The position numbers and the translations under genes are program-made. Below are positions 25,712 through 33,978 of a stretch of DNA of 64,000 nucleotides, piece by piece. The DNA comes from Candidatus Woesearchaeota archaeon (GTDB taxonomy: Archaea; Nanobdellota; Nanobdellia; Woesearchaeales; JAFGPW01), in the NCBI GenBank assembly GCA_016935985.1, contig JAFGPW010000001.1:62001-126000 (forward strand), read 5' to 3'. The notes under the pieces were generated by a model. It was given only the letters and a program-made list of their open reading frames with translations, did no database searches and was not told the origin of the DNA. Each line of letters begins with the position of its first letter. Positions within the stretch are counted from its first letter, which is position 1.

Positions 25712-27277
25712 ATGGCAGCCCGGGCCATCGATGTGGCGCAGACGTACGCGAACGAGACCCTCAATCTCGCGCTCGACACGGTCAGGAAGGAGAAGCAGGC
25801 GCTCTTCTTCGTCAACGCCAAGCGCTCTGCCGAGAAGACGGCTGAGGACATCGCGAAGAGGCTGAAAGAGACAGCCGATCTCGAGCGCCTGGCGGGAAAA
25901 GCGCTCCACGACCTGCCGCACCCGACCAAGCAGTGCGAGCGGCTCGCCGGCTGCCTGAAGAAGGGGATCGCGTTCCATCACGCCGGGCTCACCGCCGGCC
26001 AGCGCCAGCTCGTCGAGGAATCTTTTCGGAAAGGCATGATCAGGATCATCGCCTGCACGCCGACTCTCGCGGCAGGGCTCGATCTCCCGGCGTTCCGGGC
26101 GATTATCAAGGACCTCAAGCGCTACGGCGGCCGATGGGGCATGCAGCCCATCCCGGTTCTCGAGTACCTCCAGATGGCAGGCCGCGCCGGCCGCCCCACG
26201 TTCGACGACTACGGCGAGGCGATCTGTATCGCCGCGAGCGATGCCGAGAAGGAGGAAATCATCGAGAGCTACATCAACGGCAGGCCTGAGGCGATCTATT
26301 CCAAGCTCGCGGTCGAGCCGGTTCTGCGCACCTATGTCCTCTCGCTCGTCGCGACGCGGGTCGTGCGCAGCAGGGAAGGCCTCGTCGGGTTCTTCGCCGA
26401 GAGCTTCTGGGCGCACCAGTACAAGGACCTCGACCGCATCGCCGAGATCATCGGGCGTATGCTCGCGCTCCTCGAGGAATGGGAATTCGTGACCCTTGAG
26501 GGAGGGCCAGGGTCGGGGTTCGTATCCGCGGACGAGCTCGGGACCGGCAAGGTGACCGCGACGCGGCTCGGCGAGCGCGTGGCGCAGCTCTACCTCGACC
26601 CGCTCACCGCCCACTACCTGATCGGCTGCCTGCAGAGGGCGACGGAATCGGAGGTATCGCCGTTCGCGCTCCTGCAGATGATGTCTTCCACCAATGAGAT
26701 GGTGCCGCCGCTCCGGGTCAAGGTCCGCGAGCTCGACGAGATAAACCAGCGGCTCGCCGAGAACGAGCACCTGTTGCTCGCCGACGAGCCGACGCTCTAC
26801 GACCCCGAGTACGACGACTTCCTGGCATCGGTCAAGACCGCGCTCTTCTTCATGGACTGGATAGACGAGAAGGACGAGGACTACCTGCTCGAGCAATACG
26901 GCATCAGGGCAGGCGAGATCCACGCGAAGCGCGAGATCGCCGACTGGCTCTGCTACTCCTGCGAGGAGCTGTGCAAGCTGCTTTCCTTCCCTGAGGCGAG
27001 GAGCGAGGTGACGAAGCTCAGGTTCAGGCTCAAGTACGGCGCGAAGGAGGAGCTCTTCCCCCTACTGAGGCTTCGGAACATCGGGCGGGTCAGGGCGCGT
27101 AGGCTCTTCGCCAACAGGATCCGGGATGTCGGCGACATCAAGAGGGCCCCGCTCATGACCCTCTCCCAGCTGGTCGGCAGGAAGACGGCGGAGGATGTCA
27201 AGAAGCAGGTAGGACAGGAGGTGGGGGAAGTGCCGGCAGGGAAGCGGAAAGGCCAGACAGGGCTCGGTAAGTACTGA
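25712..27277 (+). CDS. Hel308-like helicase lacking the first RecA domain
   Basis: 521 residues that align with the second half of Hel308 DNA helicase: RecA2 (ALFFVNAKRSAEKTAEDIAK, AFHHAGLTAGQRQLVEESF, ACTPTLAAGLDLPA, LEYLQMAGRAGRP), winged helix, ratchet helices and a C-terminal helix-hairpin-helix (LLRLRNIGRVRARRLFANRI). The RecA1 domain with Walker A and DExH, normally about 200 residues, is missing and is not present in the 5' gap. ATG 25712 is placed just after a TATA box. Without RecA1 it cannot hydrolyse ATP alone; it either works with a separately encoded RecA1 or has another role. Confidence 0.85.
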   Translation: MAARAIDVAQTYANETLNLALDTVRKEKQALFFVNAKRSAEKTAEDIAKRLKETADLERLAGKALHDLPHPTKQCERLAGCLKKGIAFHHAGLTAGQRQLVEESFRKGMIRIIACTPTLAAGLDLPAFRAIIKDLKRYGGRWGMQPIPVLEYLQMAGRAGRPTFDDYGEAICIAASDAEKEEIIESYINGRPEAIYSKLAVEPVLRTYVLSLVATRVVRSREGLVGFFAESFWAHQYKDLDRIAEIIGRMLALLEEWEFVTLEGGPGSGFVSADELGTGKVTATRLGERVAQLYLDPLTAHYLIGCLQRATESEVSPFALLQMMSSTNEMVPPLRVKVRELDEINQRLAENEHLLLADEPTLYDPEYDDFLASVKTALFFMDWIDEKDEDYLLEQYGIRAGEIHAKREIADWLCYSCEELCKLLSFPEARSEVTKLRFRLKYGAKEELFPLLRLRNIGRVRARRLFANRIRDVGDIKRAPLMTLSQLVGRKTAEDVKKQVGQEVGEVPAGKRKGQTGLGKY

Positions 27278-28537
27278 TCAAGCGGTGTAGCGCGGATGCT
27301 CTGTGCGGCGCTTCGGCGGCTCGGCGAATTTCGCGACCTTCTGGGGGTCATAGACACCGTCAGTGCAGTAGATTTCCGTGAGGGGTATCCCCTCCTCGAT
27401 CGCGCGGATGACCTCACCGAAGTACCGGGCGGTCCTGATGACGCTCGTGACCTTCCGGAGCTCGTAGATCATGTTCTTCTCGATCGACGGGTGGGTGTTC
27501 ATGTAGAGGACCTCGAGCGGGAACGCGGCCGCCATCCGCTGCTGGGCGTCCTCATAGGCGAGACCGGCATGGACGGCATGGGTGGCATAGCTCACGACCG
27601 CGTCCGGGTTCTGAGGGCTCTTCCCTTCGATTACGACGCCATCGACCTTCAGCGTCTTGTGGAGCCGCTCCCTCGTCCCGACGGTGTCGTCCATGTCATC
27701 GAGGGTGATCGCGATCTTTCCGGCGAGCCCCTGGTAGTTATCCGTCGCGCGTGGGTTGCTGAGCTCGAGCATGTTCGGATCGTTCGGCTTCAGCCGGAGC
27801 TTGTCGAACATGAGCAGGCTCACATTGACTAATCCGACATCATGCATCAGGGAATAGAGGTCCCTCGCGAACGGCTCTGCGCCCTTGTCAGGGCTCACCA
27901 GGACGACGTTCCTCCCTTGGTCGCTATAATCGATGAGCGAGAAATGCTGGAAGTAATGGATGATGAGGGGGAGCGGGTTCATGGTGATGAGCGCATCGTC
28001 CCGGCCATAGACGTCCTGATAGGATTTCGCCACCCACGGGCTGTGCAGGTGCATGGTGATGACGCGGTCGATGTGGTTCGCCTTGAAGGCGTTCGCCTGG
28101 GCCTTCGCGAGATTGCCCTTGCCCTTGAAGAGCCGCCTCTTCTCTTCAGGGCTGCTCTCGGGCATGTCGCTCGGCCCCTTGTCAGCCCGGCTGAAGTAGA
28201 GGTCAGGCGCGACGAAAGTTATATGTTTCGCCCCGTGCTCCCAGGCGGTGTAGGCGGAGAACTCTGCACGGGATTTCATCTCGCCCGGGCTGACGCTGTG
28301 GAGTATGTTCGCGGGGTCGGTCGGGACGCCGAAGAGGTAGACGTTCTTGCCGGTGAGATCGGTGAAGACCTCAGGATTGAATTCTCCCCCGGAGAATTTG
28401 CCGGGATAGATGGATTTCTCCACCTCAGGTATGCTGATCTTATAGACCGAATGGAGGTATTCGACAGTCTTCCTCGGGAAGTTCATCGAATCAGGGTCCC
28501 TCGACAGCGAGGCAATCACGATGTCACGCAAACCCAT
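27278..28537 (-). CDS. PRPP-synthetase-like phosphoribosyltransferase-fold protein
   Basis: 419 residues resembling ribose-phosphate pyrophosphokinase but longer. Seen: ITMHLHSPWVAKSYQDVYG (the His-loop region), NVVLVSPDKGAEPFARDLY, and ITLDDMDDTVGT, the PRPP-binding loop with the two adjacent acidic residues typical of the type I phosphoribosyltransferase fold. The extra N-terminal part is unrecognised. It may make PRPP or be a variant kinase. The stop abuts the Hel308 stop with no gap. Confidence 0.75.
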   Translation of the reverse strand: MGLRDIVIASLSRDPDSMNFPRKTVEYLHSVYKISIPEVEKSIYPGKFSGGEFNPEVFTDLTGKNVYLFGVPTDPANILHSVSPGEMKSRAEFSAYTAWEHGAKHITFVAPDLYFSRADKGPSDMPESSPEEKRRLFKGKGNLAKAQANAFKANHIDRVITMHLHSPWVAKSYQDVYGRDDALITMNPLPLIIHYFQHFSLIDYSDQGRNVVLVSPDKGAEPFARDLYSLMHDVGLVNVSLLMFDKLRLKPNDPNMLELSNPRATDNYQGLAGKIAITLDDMDDTVGTRERLHKTLKVDGVVIEGKSPQNPDAVVSYATHAVHAGLAYEDAQQRMAAAFPLEVLYMNTHPSIEKNMIYELRKVTSVIRTARYFGEVIRAIEEGIPLTEIYCTDGVYDPQKVAKFAEPPKRRTEHPRYTA

Positions 28538-28552
28538 GGGGAATCACCAACT

Positions 28553-28569
28553 ACTAATTAGTAATTACT
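28553..28569. promoter_or_regulatory. Overlapping palindromes between divergent genes
   Basis: ACTAATTAGT and AGTAATTACT, each a perfect palindrome, overlap in ACTAATTAGTAATTACT beside the box TTGTATAAATAG. They lie between the divergent PRPP-like and MnmC-like genes and could be an operator for either. Confidence 0.4.
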
Positions 28570-28625
28570 TATTGTATAAATAGTTACCGATGGCTTAATA
28601 ACAGAAGGGTTTTTCCAGTCCTCGT

Positions 28626-29255
28626 ATGAGGAATATCCTTACAAAAGACGGCTCGTTCACCCTCTATTCAGAGGAGCACAGCGAGTACTACCACTCGCTC
28701 ACCGGCGCGGAAGAGGAGGCGCGCGAGAAGTACGCGCAGCCGGGCGTCGCAGCGATCAGGGGGAAGGATCGGGTGCGGGTTCTTGACGTCTGCTTCGGGC
28801 TCGGCTACAACACCGCCGCGTTCCTCGATATGGCTGAGGATGAGATGTCAAGAATCAGGGTCGAGGCAGTAGGGCTCGAGAACGACCCTGCTGTCCTCAG
28901 GGAGATACTCACGACACCGGCCAGGTTCAGGAGCTATCCGCGAATCCGGGCAGCGGTCAGGGGAGAGGAGCCCTCAATCAGGATCATCCTCGGCGACGCG
29001 CGTCAGACGATACTGCAGGCAGGCGGCCCTTTCGACCTGGTGTTCTTCGACCCGTTCTCGCCCAAGAGGCAGCCCGAGCTCTGGAGCGAAGCCTTCTTCA
29101 GGGAGATCGCGGTGAGGATGGCGCCCGGAGCGCTCCTTGCCACTTACAGCTGCGCGAAGGCGGCACGGGAGCATATGGGGGCAGCCGGCCTTTCGGTAGC
29201 GGATGGTCCGGTGGTAAAGCGCTGGGCGCCAGGGACGATTGCACGGAAGGTTTAA
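28626..29255 (+). CDS. MnmC-like SAM methyltransferase (DUF752)
   Basis: 209 residues. The N-terminus TKDGSFTLYSEEHSEYYHS matches the tRNA-modifying MnmC methyltransferase domain, followed by SAM motif LDVCFGLGYNTAAFL, acidic strand VGLENDPAV, and the signature FFDPFSPKRQPELW. In bacteria this domain methylates 5-aminomethyl-2-thiouridine at the wobble position; archaeal single-domain versions probably act on wobble uridine too. Elp3 at the start of the window targets the same base. Confidence 0.85.
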   Translation: MRNILTKDGSFTLYSEEHSEYYHSLTGAEEEAREKYAQPGVAAIRGKDRVRVLDVCFGLGYNTAAFLDMAEDEMSRIRVEAVGLENDPAVLREILTTPARFRSYPRIRAAVRGEEPSIRIILGDARQTILQAGGPFDLVFFDPFSPKRQPELWSEAFFREIAVRMAPGALLATYSCAKAAREHMGAAGLSVADGPVVKRWAPGTIARKV

Positions 29256-29260
29256 ATACA
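29249..29260 (+). promoter_or_regulatory. TATA-like box of PHP gene
   Basis: GGTTTAAATACA overlaps the stop of the methylase gene and lies about 30 bases before the ATG at 29285. Confidence 0.55.
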
Positions 29261-29284
29261 CTCGAAGGGTTTCTGTGGATCCAT

Positions 29285-30220
29285 ATGCCTAGCCAACGCA
29301 TCGTGTATGCGGTACCTGATTTCCAGGTCCTTAAGAAGCGGAGCTACGCCTGCGTGGATATGCATGTCCATACCAAGTACTCGGACGGGCTCAACAGCGT
29401 GCCTGTCATGGTCAAGAAGGCGAAGCGCCTCGGCATCGGCCTGTCAATCACCGACCACAACAACTTCGCCGGCAGCGTCGAGGCAGCGAGGAACCGGTCC
29501 GGCGTGCTCGTCGTGCCGGGGATAGAGGTGACATCGAAGGAAGGACCGGACCTCCTCTACTACTTCTATTCAGCCGCAGACGGCAGGGATTTCTACCTCA
29601 AGCATATCAAGCCGAACCTGGGACCAAACCGCTGGGGCGCGATACGGCTCAGCATCCAAGAGCTCCTGGACCTCAGCGATTCCTACAACTGCCTCGTCGG
29701 CGCTCCGCATCCCTTCACGATCATGTACAAGAATTTCTTCGCCTTCGCGCTCAGGAAGCAGCTTGACCTCTCCAAACTCGATTTCATCGAGGTACTGAAC
29801 GCCGAGCAGCCGAAGATCATCAACCTCAAGGCGATGGAGTGGCTCGATTTCCTCGGGAAGGGATTCTCCGGGGGGTCTGACGCCCACTTCGTCGGCGAGC
29901 TCGGGCGCGCGGTCACGTGCGCGAAGCAGCAGGACCTCGACGGGTTCCTGACCAGCATGCGCAAGCGGCAGAACATCGTGGTAGGCAAGGAAGGATCGAT
30001 ACCGCACAAGCTGCTCGCGATCTCAGGGCTCTCGACCAAGAACGTGAAGTACCTCACCCCCCGGATGAAGGCGCGGCTGAAGGCGCGGTTCGGCAACGGC
30101 AAGCTCAAGAACGACACCAAGAGGCTTGGCAGGTCAATCGTTTCGGGCATAAAAACCATAAAGAATATAAAAAAGGCCACGTTCGCCCGCAACAGGATAA
30201 AGGTACGGGCAGAGCCGTGA
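29285..30220 (+). CDS. PHP-domain metal-dependent phosphoesterase
   Basis: 311 residues. PHP motifs in order: DMHVHTKYSDG (His27, His29), SITDHNNF, VPGIEVTSKEG, VGAPHPF, and GGSDAHFVGELG, which together ligate three metals. Similar stand-alone PHP proteins hydrolyse phosphate mono- or diesters such as 3',5'-bisphosphonucleotides. The last 60 residues are basic (RLKARFGNGKLKNDTKRLGR), suggesting nucleic-acid or membrane contact. Confidence 0.88.
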   Translation: MPSQRIVYAVPDFQVLKKRSYACVDMHVHTKYSDGLNSVPVMVKKAKRLGIGLSITDHNNFAGSVEAARNRSGVLVVPGIEVTSKEGPDLLYYFYSAADGRDFYLKHIKPNLGPNRWGAIRLSIQELLDLSDSYNCLVGAPHPFTIMYKNFFAFALRKQLDLSKLDFIEVLNAEQPKIINLKAMEWLDFLGKGFSGGSDAHFVGELGRAVTCAKQQDLDGFLTSMRKRQNIVVGKEGSIPHKLLAISGLSTKNVKYLTPRMKARLKARFGNGKLKNDTKRLGRSIVSGIKTIKNIKKATFARNRIKVRAEP

Positions 30221-30230
30221 AGGCCCATAC

Positions 30231-30304
30231 GCCCCTGTAGTCTAGCCTGGATAGGATAGGAGCTTGCGGAGCTTCAGACCTGGGTTCGAATCCCGGCAGG
30301 GGCA
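30231..30304 (+). tRNA. tRNA-Arg(GCG)
   Basis: Acceptor GCCCCTG/CAGGGGC, anticodon stem GGAGC/GCTTC with loop TTGCGGA (anticodon GCG), T loop TTCGAAT. No intron. Ten bases after the PHP stop. Confidence 0.92.
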
Positions 30305-30380
30305 TTTTCGGAGAGAATGACCCTGCTGACCCAGCAGCCAAAGGCTGCTGATTGCCAGCAGGGGCAAAAGTCCCCATCCT
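30305..30380 (+). repeat. tRNA 3' flank, unit 1 of a tandem duplication
   Basis: The flank GGAGAGAATGACCCTGCTGA...CAGCAGCCA...GCTGCTGATTGCC is recognisably similar to the flank of the second tRNA-Arg (30455-30524). Unit starts are 150 bases apart (30231 and 30381). Confidence 0.5.
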
Positions 30381-30454
30381 GCCTCTGTAGTCTAGCCTGG
30401 ATAGGACACGACCCTCCGGAGGTCGTAACCCGGGTTCGAATCCCGGCGGAGGCA
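30381..30454 (+). tRNA. tRNA-Arg(CCG)
   Basis: Acceptor GCCTCTG pairs with CGGAGGC (one T-G pair); anticodon stem CGACC/GGTCG, loop CTCCGGA (anticodon CCG); T loop TTCGAAT. The D-arm region TAGTCTAGCCTGGATAGGA is identical to the upstream tRNA-Arg, pointing to duplication and anticodon change. Confidence 0.92.
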
Positions 30455-30524
30455 TCTCTGGAGGAGATGATCCAGAGGACCCACCAGCCACGGCCTGTTG
30501 ACTGCCGGCCGATGCATTCCTTCT

Positions 30525-31058
30525 TCAGCCCCGCTTGTAGATGACCTTCTTCTGCCCAGGGTAGAGGCCCATCGAACTCATCTGCCCGAACTGTTCCCTG
30601 GTGAGCGAGAGCGTGGATATCGAGAAGTCGTACTCCTCCTTGATCAGGCCTGACTGGCGCTTGAGCTCGTCCGAATTGATATCCTCCCCGATGATGAGCA
30701 GGTTCGCCCGGTCCTTCTGCTCCTTGCCGTGGAGAATGATGGCCGAGATGCCAGCGATCCCTTTGACCCGCTCCACGAAGAGGCCGATCAGGTGGCGGTC
30801 CTCCTTCAGAATCTCCTGGAGGAAGCGCGTGCTGTCGTTGTCGATGAGCCGATAGAGCTTGAACCTCTTCACCTTGACTTGGCTGATCAGGCCGAGGGCG
30901 AGCAGCCGCTTGAGGATCCGGTGAGTAGAGGCAGGCGGCACCCGCGCCTTCTTGGCTATCTCACGCAGGTAGAGGTCTTCAGCAGAGGAGAGGAAGAGCT
31001 TGAGCACTGCCAGCATCTTGCGGTCGAAAATCTGCTCGAGAAGCCTCGGATCCCCCAT
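30525..31058 (-). CDS. Winged-helix regulator with nucleotidyltransferase-like domain
   Basis: 177 residues. The N-terminal winged helix (KMLAVLKLFLSSAEDLYLRE, then ARVPPASTHRILKRLLALGL, then a VKRFKLYRL wing) precedes a domain with the strand pattern of a reduced nucleotidyltransferase fold (ISAIILHGKEQKDRANLLII), which lacks an obvious GSxxxG..DxD site. Such fusions are common archaeal transcription factors. Target unknown. Confidence 0.75.
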   Translation of the reverse strand: MGDPRLLEQIFDRKMLAVLKLFLSSAEDLYLREIAKKARVPPASTHRILKRLLALGLISQVKVKRFKLYRLIDNDSTRFLQEILKEDRHLIGLFVERVKGIAGISAIILHGKEQKDRANLLIIGEDINSDELKRQSGLIKEEYDFSISTLSLTREQFGQMSSMGLYPGQKKVIYKRG

Positions 31059-31124
31059 GATACCCGTTCGGCAACGCCCCTATATATTTATTTCCATTCT
31101 TGGAACACTGTTTCAGAATTGATA

Positions 31125-32864
31125 TTATCTTCCCTGGCCTTTGTAGAGGTGCTCAAGGTAGGATATCCGCGACGGCTCGTTCCGGTCCTCGCGGAGCCGC
31201 ACCACCCGAGGGAACCGCAGGGCGAACCCTGAGCTGTAGGTAGGGCTCTTCTGGATCTCCTCATAATTGACCTCGATGATGACCTCAGGCCTGACCATGA
31301 CGTCACGACCGCTCTCAGCGGTGATGAGCGGCCTGAGCAGCTTGGTCATCTCGTCGAACGAGAGCCCCTCCTCACGCTTCTCCTTCAGGCCGGTGCCCAC
31401 CTTGCCGACGGTCGCATAGGAGCCTTCATCATCCCGTACGGCGATCGTGAAGCTGGTGAGCCAGCCTCCGCGTTTCCCCTCTCCCCACTCGGCTCCCACG
31501 ATCGCGGCATCCAGGGGCTCCATCATCGGCTTGATCTTGACCCAGGTGCCGATCCGGGCGCCGGGCCGGTAGCCGCCTTCAAGGCTCTTCATCATGATTC
31601 CCTCAAAGCCCTTGCTGATCGCATCCCCATAGAACGCCTGCGCCTCAGCCTGGTCGGCGGTGGTGAGCGCATGGGCGATCACGATGCGCCGCTCCTCAGG
31701 CCTGATGATTCCAGAGAGGAGCCTCCTGCGCTCCTTCAGCGAGCTCTCGAGCAGGTCTTTCCCCTCGAGCTGGATGAGGTCGAAGCAATCCAGCTCGACC
31801 GGCAGCCTTTTTGCGAGCTCGTGGATGCCATATTTCCGGCGTATCCGCTGCGAGATATTCTGGAACGGCAGGTATGCCCCAGTCTTGGCGTCGAATCCCA
31901 CCGCCTCGGCGTCGATGATGCACCGCTTCGCCGACACACGCGTCTTGACCGCTTCCACAACCTCAGGGAACTGCCTGGTGACGTCCTCGAGCCGCCGCGT
32001 GAATATTATGACCCTGTTGCCGGACTTGTGGACCTGCATCCTGAACCCGTCGTATTTGTACTCGAGCTGGGCCGGCATCCCGGTGCGGCCGAAGCCCTTC
32101 TCGATCGACCCTTCCTTCAGGGCGAGCATCACCTTGAGCGGCGTCCCAAGAGAGATGTCGATCTCCTCGAGCGCCTTCTCCCCTTTCTTCGCCGCTTTCG
32201 CGACCTCAGCGAAATCGTTCGTCCGGTCATAGGCCGCCTGGGCGAGCGCGACGAGCGTGTTGTAGCGCTCGCGATCCTGGACATCGATCGCCTTCTTCTC
32301 CTCATCATAGGAGAGTGGGGCAGGCAGATAAGCCCAGACGATCGCGTCCCTGAGCGTCCCTTCGCCGATGCCGACGCGAAGCTCCTCGAGGACCGAGCGG
32401 ACGATGTAGCGCGCCTCGAGGGGGCTCGCTGAGGCGAGGAGCTCTGCCACGAGCGATATCTTCGTTCCCGCGGAACCGTGGCCGCCGACTGACGCGAGCC
32501 TCTGGAGGTTGGAGAACACCTTGCGGACCGAGAGCTCCTGAGAGAAGAGGGTCCCCTGCTTCTTCTTCTCGATCAGGTTCTGGGCGACGAGGCCCAGGTC
32601 GCCGGTCCTCTTCCATTCGGTCGCTGCTGCCGAGGCGCGGAGGCCTGAGGCCTGGCAGATCGCCTTCAGGACCATCTTGGAGGCGACGCCGATCTTGCGG
32701 TCGTCCCAAGCGGGGAAGACCCGTCCCTGCAGCAGCAGGATGAGCTCAGGGAGATCCGCCTCCTTCGCTTTCCTGAGCAGGCCGGCGAGGAGATGGGTCT
32801 TCTCGAGCCTTTTCGAGGTCGCCTCGAGGGCCTCATAGGCGGCGCAGAGGTCGCGGTAGTGCAT
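31125..32864 (-). CDS. lig: ATP-dependent DNA ligase
   Basis: Seals nicks in replication and repair. 579 residues from the ATG at 32864, 16 bases downstream of a TATA box in CTATTTATATG; the 72 extra residues of the track ORF are rejected. N-terminal DNA-binding domain with the RVGIGEGTLRDAIV segment, adenylation domain with KYDGFRMQVH (active Lys270), further motifs IDAEAVGFD, FEGIMMKSLEG and the Lys-rich WVKIKP, then an OB domain ending in LRFPRVVRLREDR. Length matches archaeal LigI. Confidence 0.96.
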   Translation of the reverse strand: MHYRDLCAAYEALEATSKRLEKTHLLAGLLRKAKEADLPELILLLQGRVFPAWDDRKIGVASKMVLKAICQASGLRASAAATEWKRTGDLGLVAQNLIEKKKQGTLFSQELSVRKVFSNLQRLASVGGHGSAGTKISLVAELLASASPLEARYIVRSVLEELRVGIGEGTLRDAIVWAYLPAPLSYDEEKKAIDVQDRERYNTLVALAQAAYDRTNDFAEVAKAAKKGEKALEEIDISLGTPLKVMLALKEGSIEKGFGRTGMPAQLEYKYDGFRMQVHKSGNRVIIFTRRLEDVTRQFPEVVEAVKTRVSAKRCIIDAEAVGFDAKTGAYLPFQNISQRIRRKYGIHELAKRLPVELDCFDLIQLEGKDLLESSLKERRRLLSGIIRPEERRIVIAHALTTADQAEAQAFYGDAISKGFEGIMMKSLEGGYRPGARIGTWVKIKPMMEPLDAAIVGAEWGEGKRGGWLTSFTIAVRDDEGSYATVGKVGTGLKEKREEGLSFDEMTKLLRPLITAESGRDVMVRPEVIIEVNYEEIQKSPTYSSGFALRFPRVVRLREDRNEPSRISYLEHLYKGQGR

Positions 32865-32907
32865 CGACACATATAAATAGGAGCGACTATATATTTTTTC
32901 TCTTACT

Positions 32908-33645
32908 ATGGACGTTCTCGAGGCCATCAGGACGCGTCGGAGCATCAGGAAATACCTCGCGATCCCGGTGGAGTGGGAGAAGATCGGACGCGTGCTCGAG
33001 GCAGGAAAGCAGGCTCCCTGCTCAGGCAATATCCAGAACTGGAAGTTCGTGGTGGTCCTCAATAGCCAGAACCGCCACAAAATCGCTGAGGCATCTCTCC
33101 AGCAGTACTGGATGGAGACTGCGCCTGTCCATGTTGTGGTGGTCGGCGAGAGCTCGAAGGCGAAGCAGTATTATGGCATCCGGGGCGAGCGGCTCTATAC
33201 CATCCAGAACTGCTCTGCGGCGATCGAGAACATGCTGCTCGCCGCCCATGCGATGGGCCTCGGCGCCTGCTGGGTCTCCGCATTCGACGAGAATATGGTC
33301 TCACGGGCGCTCAACTGCCTCGATGATGTCAGGCCTCAGGCGATCATCACGCTCGGCTACCCTGACGAAAAGCCGGCCGAGCCTGCCGAATACGTGCTCG
33401 AGGATGTCGTCTATCTCGAGAAGTGGAAGACTGGCTGCACGGTGGTGGCTGACATGGATTCTGCTCTGAATTACCAAAGCGCGAAGGTCATGAAGGCGCT
33501 GGATACCGGCAAGGGCGTGCTCGAGCGGATCGGCGAGGGCACGACCCGGCTCGGCGGGAAGATCGCTGACCGGTTCGGCCGCAAGATGCGCGAATTAGAG
33601 GAGAAGAAGGGCTCTGATAAGGAGCCGCCTGCCTGGTATAACTGA
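32908..33645 (+). CDS. Nitroreductase-family flavoprotein
   Basis: 245 residues. The FMN-site motif TRRSIRKYLAIPV is at the N-terminus; the core contains KQAPCSGNIQNWKFVVV and GLGACWVSAFDENMV, followed by ITLGYPDEKP. NAD(P)H-dependent reduction is the family chemistry; substrate unknown. The last 60 residues, a charged helical tail (VLERIGEGTTRLGGKIADRF), are not part of the usual fold. Divergent from ligase with about 40 bases shared promoter space. Confidence 0.88.
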   Translation: MDVLEAIRTRRSIRKYLAIPVEWEKIGRVLEAGKQAPCSGNIQNWKFVVVLNSQNRHKIAEASLQQYWMETAPVHVVVVGESSKAKQYYGIRGERLYTIQNCSAAIENMLLAAHAMGLGACWVSAFDENMVSRALNCLDDVRPQAIITLGYPDEKPAEPAEYVLEDVVYLEKWKTGCTVVADMDSALNYQSAKVMKALDTGKGVLERIGEGTTRLGGKIADRFGRKMRELEEKKGSDKEPPAWYN

Positions 33646-33649
33646 TTCT

Positions 33650-33679
33650 TTAACCTATATTTCAGGATAAATAGGTTAA
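33650..33679 (+). terminator. Inverted repeat TTAACCTAT/ATAGGTTAA
   Basis: Perfect 9-base arms with a 12-base spacer, directly after the nitroreductase stop. Could be a terminator hairpin or a protein site. Confidence 0.4.
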
Positions 33680-33738
33680 TCTATGAAAATCTTTAAATAT
33701 GAGATTGAGCATTATAGGTAATATTAAGAAATGGTGAT

Positions 33739-33863
33739 AACACGGGTTTTTTTGGCGAAAAACGCGTGTTTCGGGGCGGTTTCGGTTTAAAGCGAAGATT
33801 TTGGCGGATTTTCGCTTGAAATGACCCAAAACCAAGCGTATCAGATTGTTTGGCGGTAATCTG
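33739..33863. repeat. Three hairpins with conserved TTTGGCG loop, 49-base period
   Basis: Arms differ but the loop is kept: AACACG..CGTGTT with loop core TTTGGCG at 33751; AAGCGAA..TTCGCTT with TTTGGCGG at 33800; CAGATT..AATCTG with TTTGGCGG at 33849. The cores are spaced exactly 49 bases apart. They lie between the box CTTTAAATAT near 33693 and the box GGATTTAAAG near 33899, so they are either upstream DNA elements of ftsZ or the body of a short RNA. Confidence 0.6.
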
Positions 33864-33978
33864 TACGGCGTATTCTAGGGAGTAATAAGTCCAGACTAGG
33901 ATTTAAAGTTTTCGGTAGTGCGGGCTCTAGTTTGTGACTTATGCATTCGACCACACAAAACGGAGAGAGGGGAAAAAT

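Noticed and set aside
30305-30524. Box C/D guide RNAs in the tRNA-Arg flanks
   Set aside because: ATGA and CTGA-like words occur, but no proper C box followed by D box at the right spacing was found.
33739-33863. CRISPR-like array
   Set aside because: Only the 7-8-base loop core is shared; arms differ and there is no repeat of CRISPR length. No cas genes are in the window.
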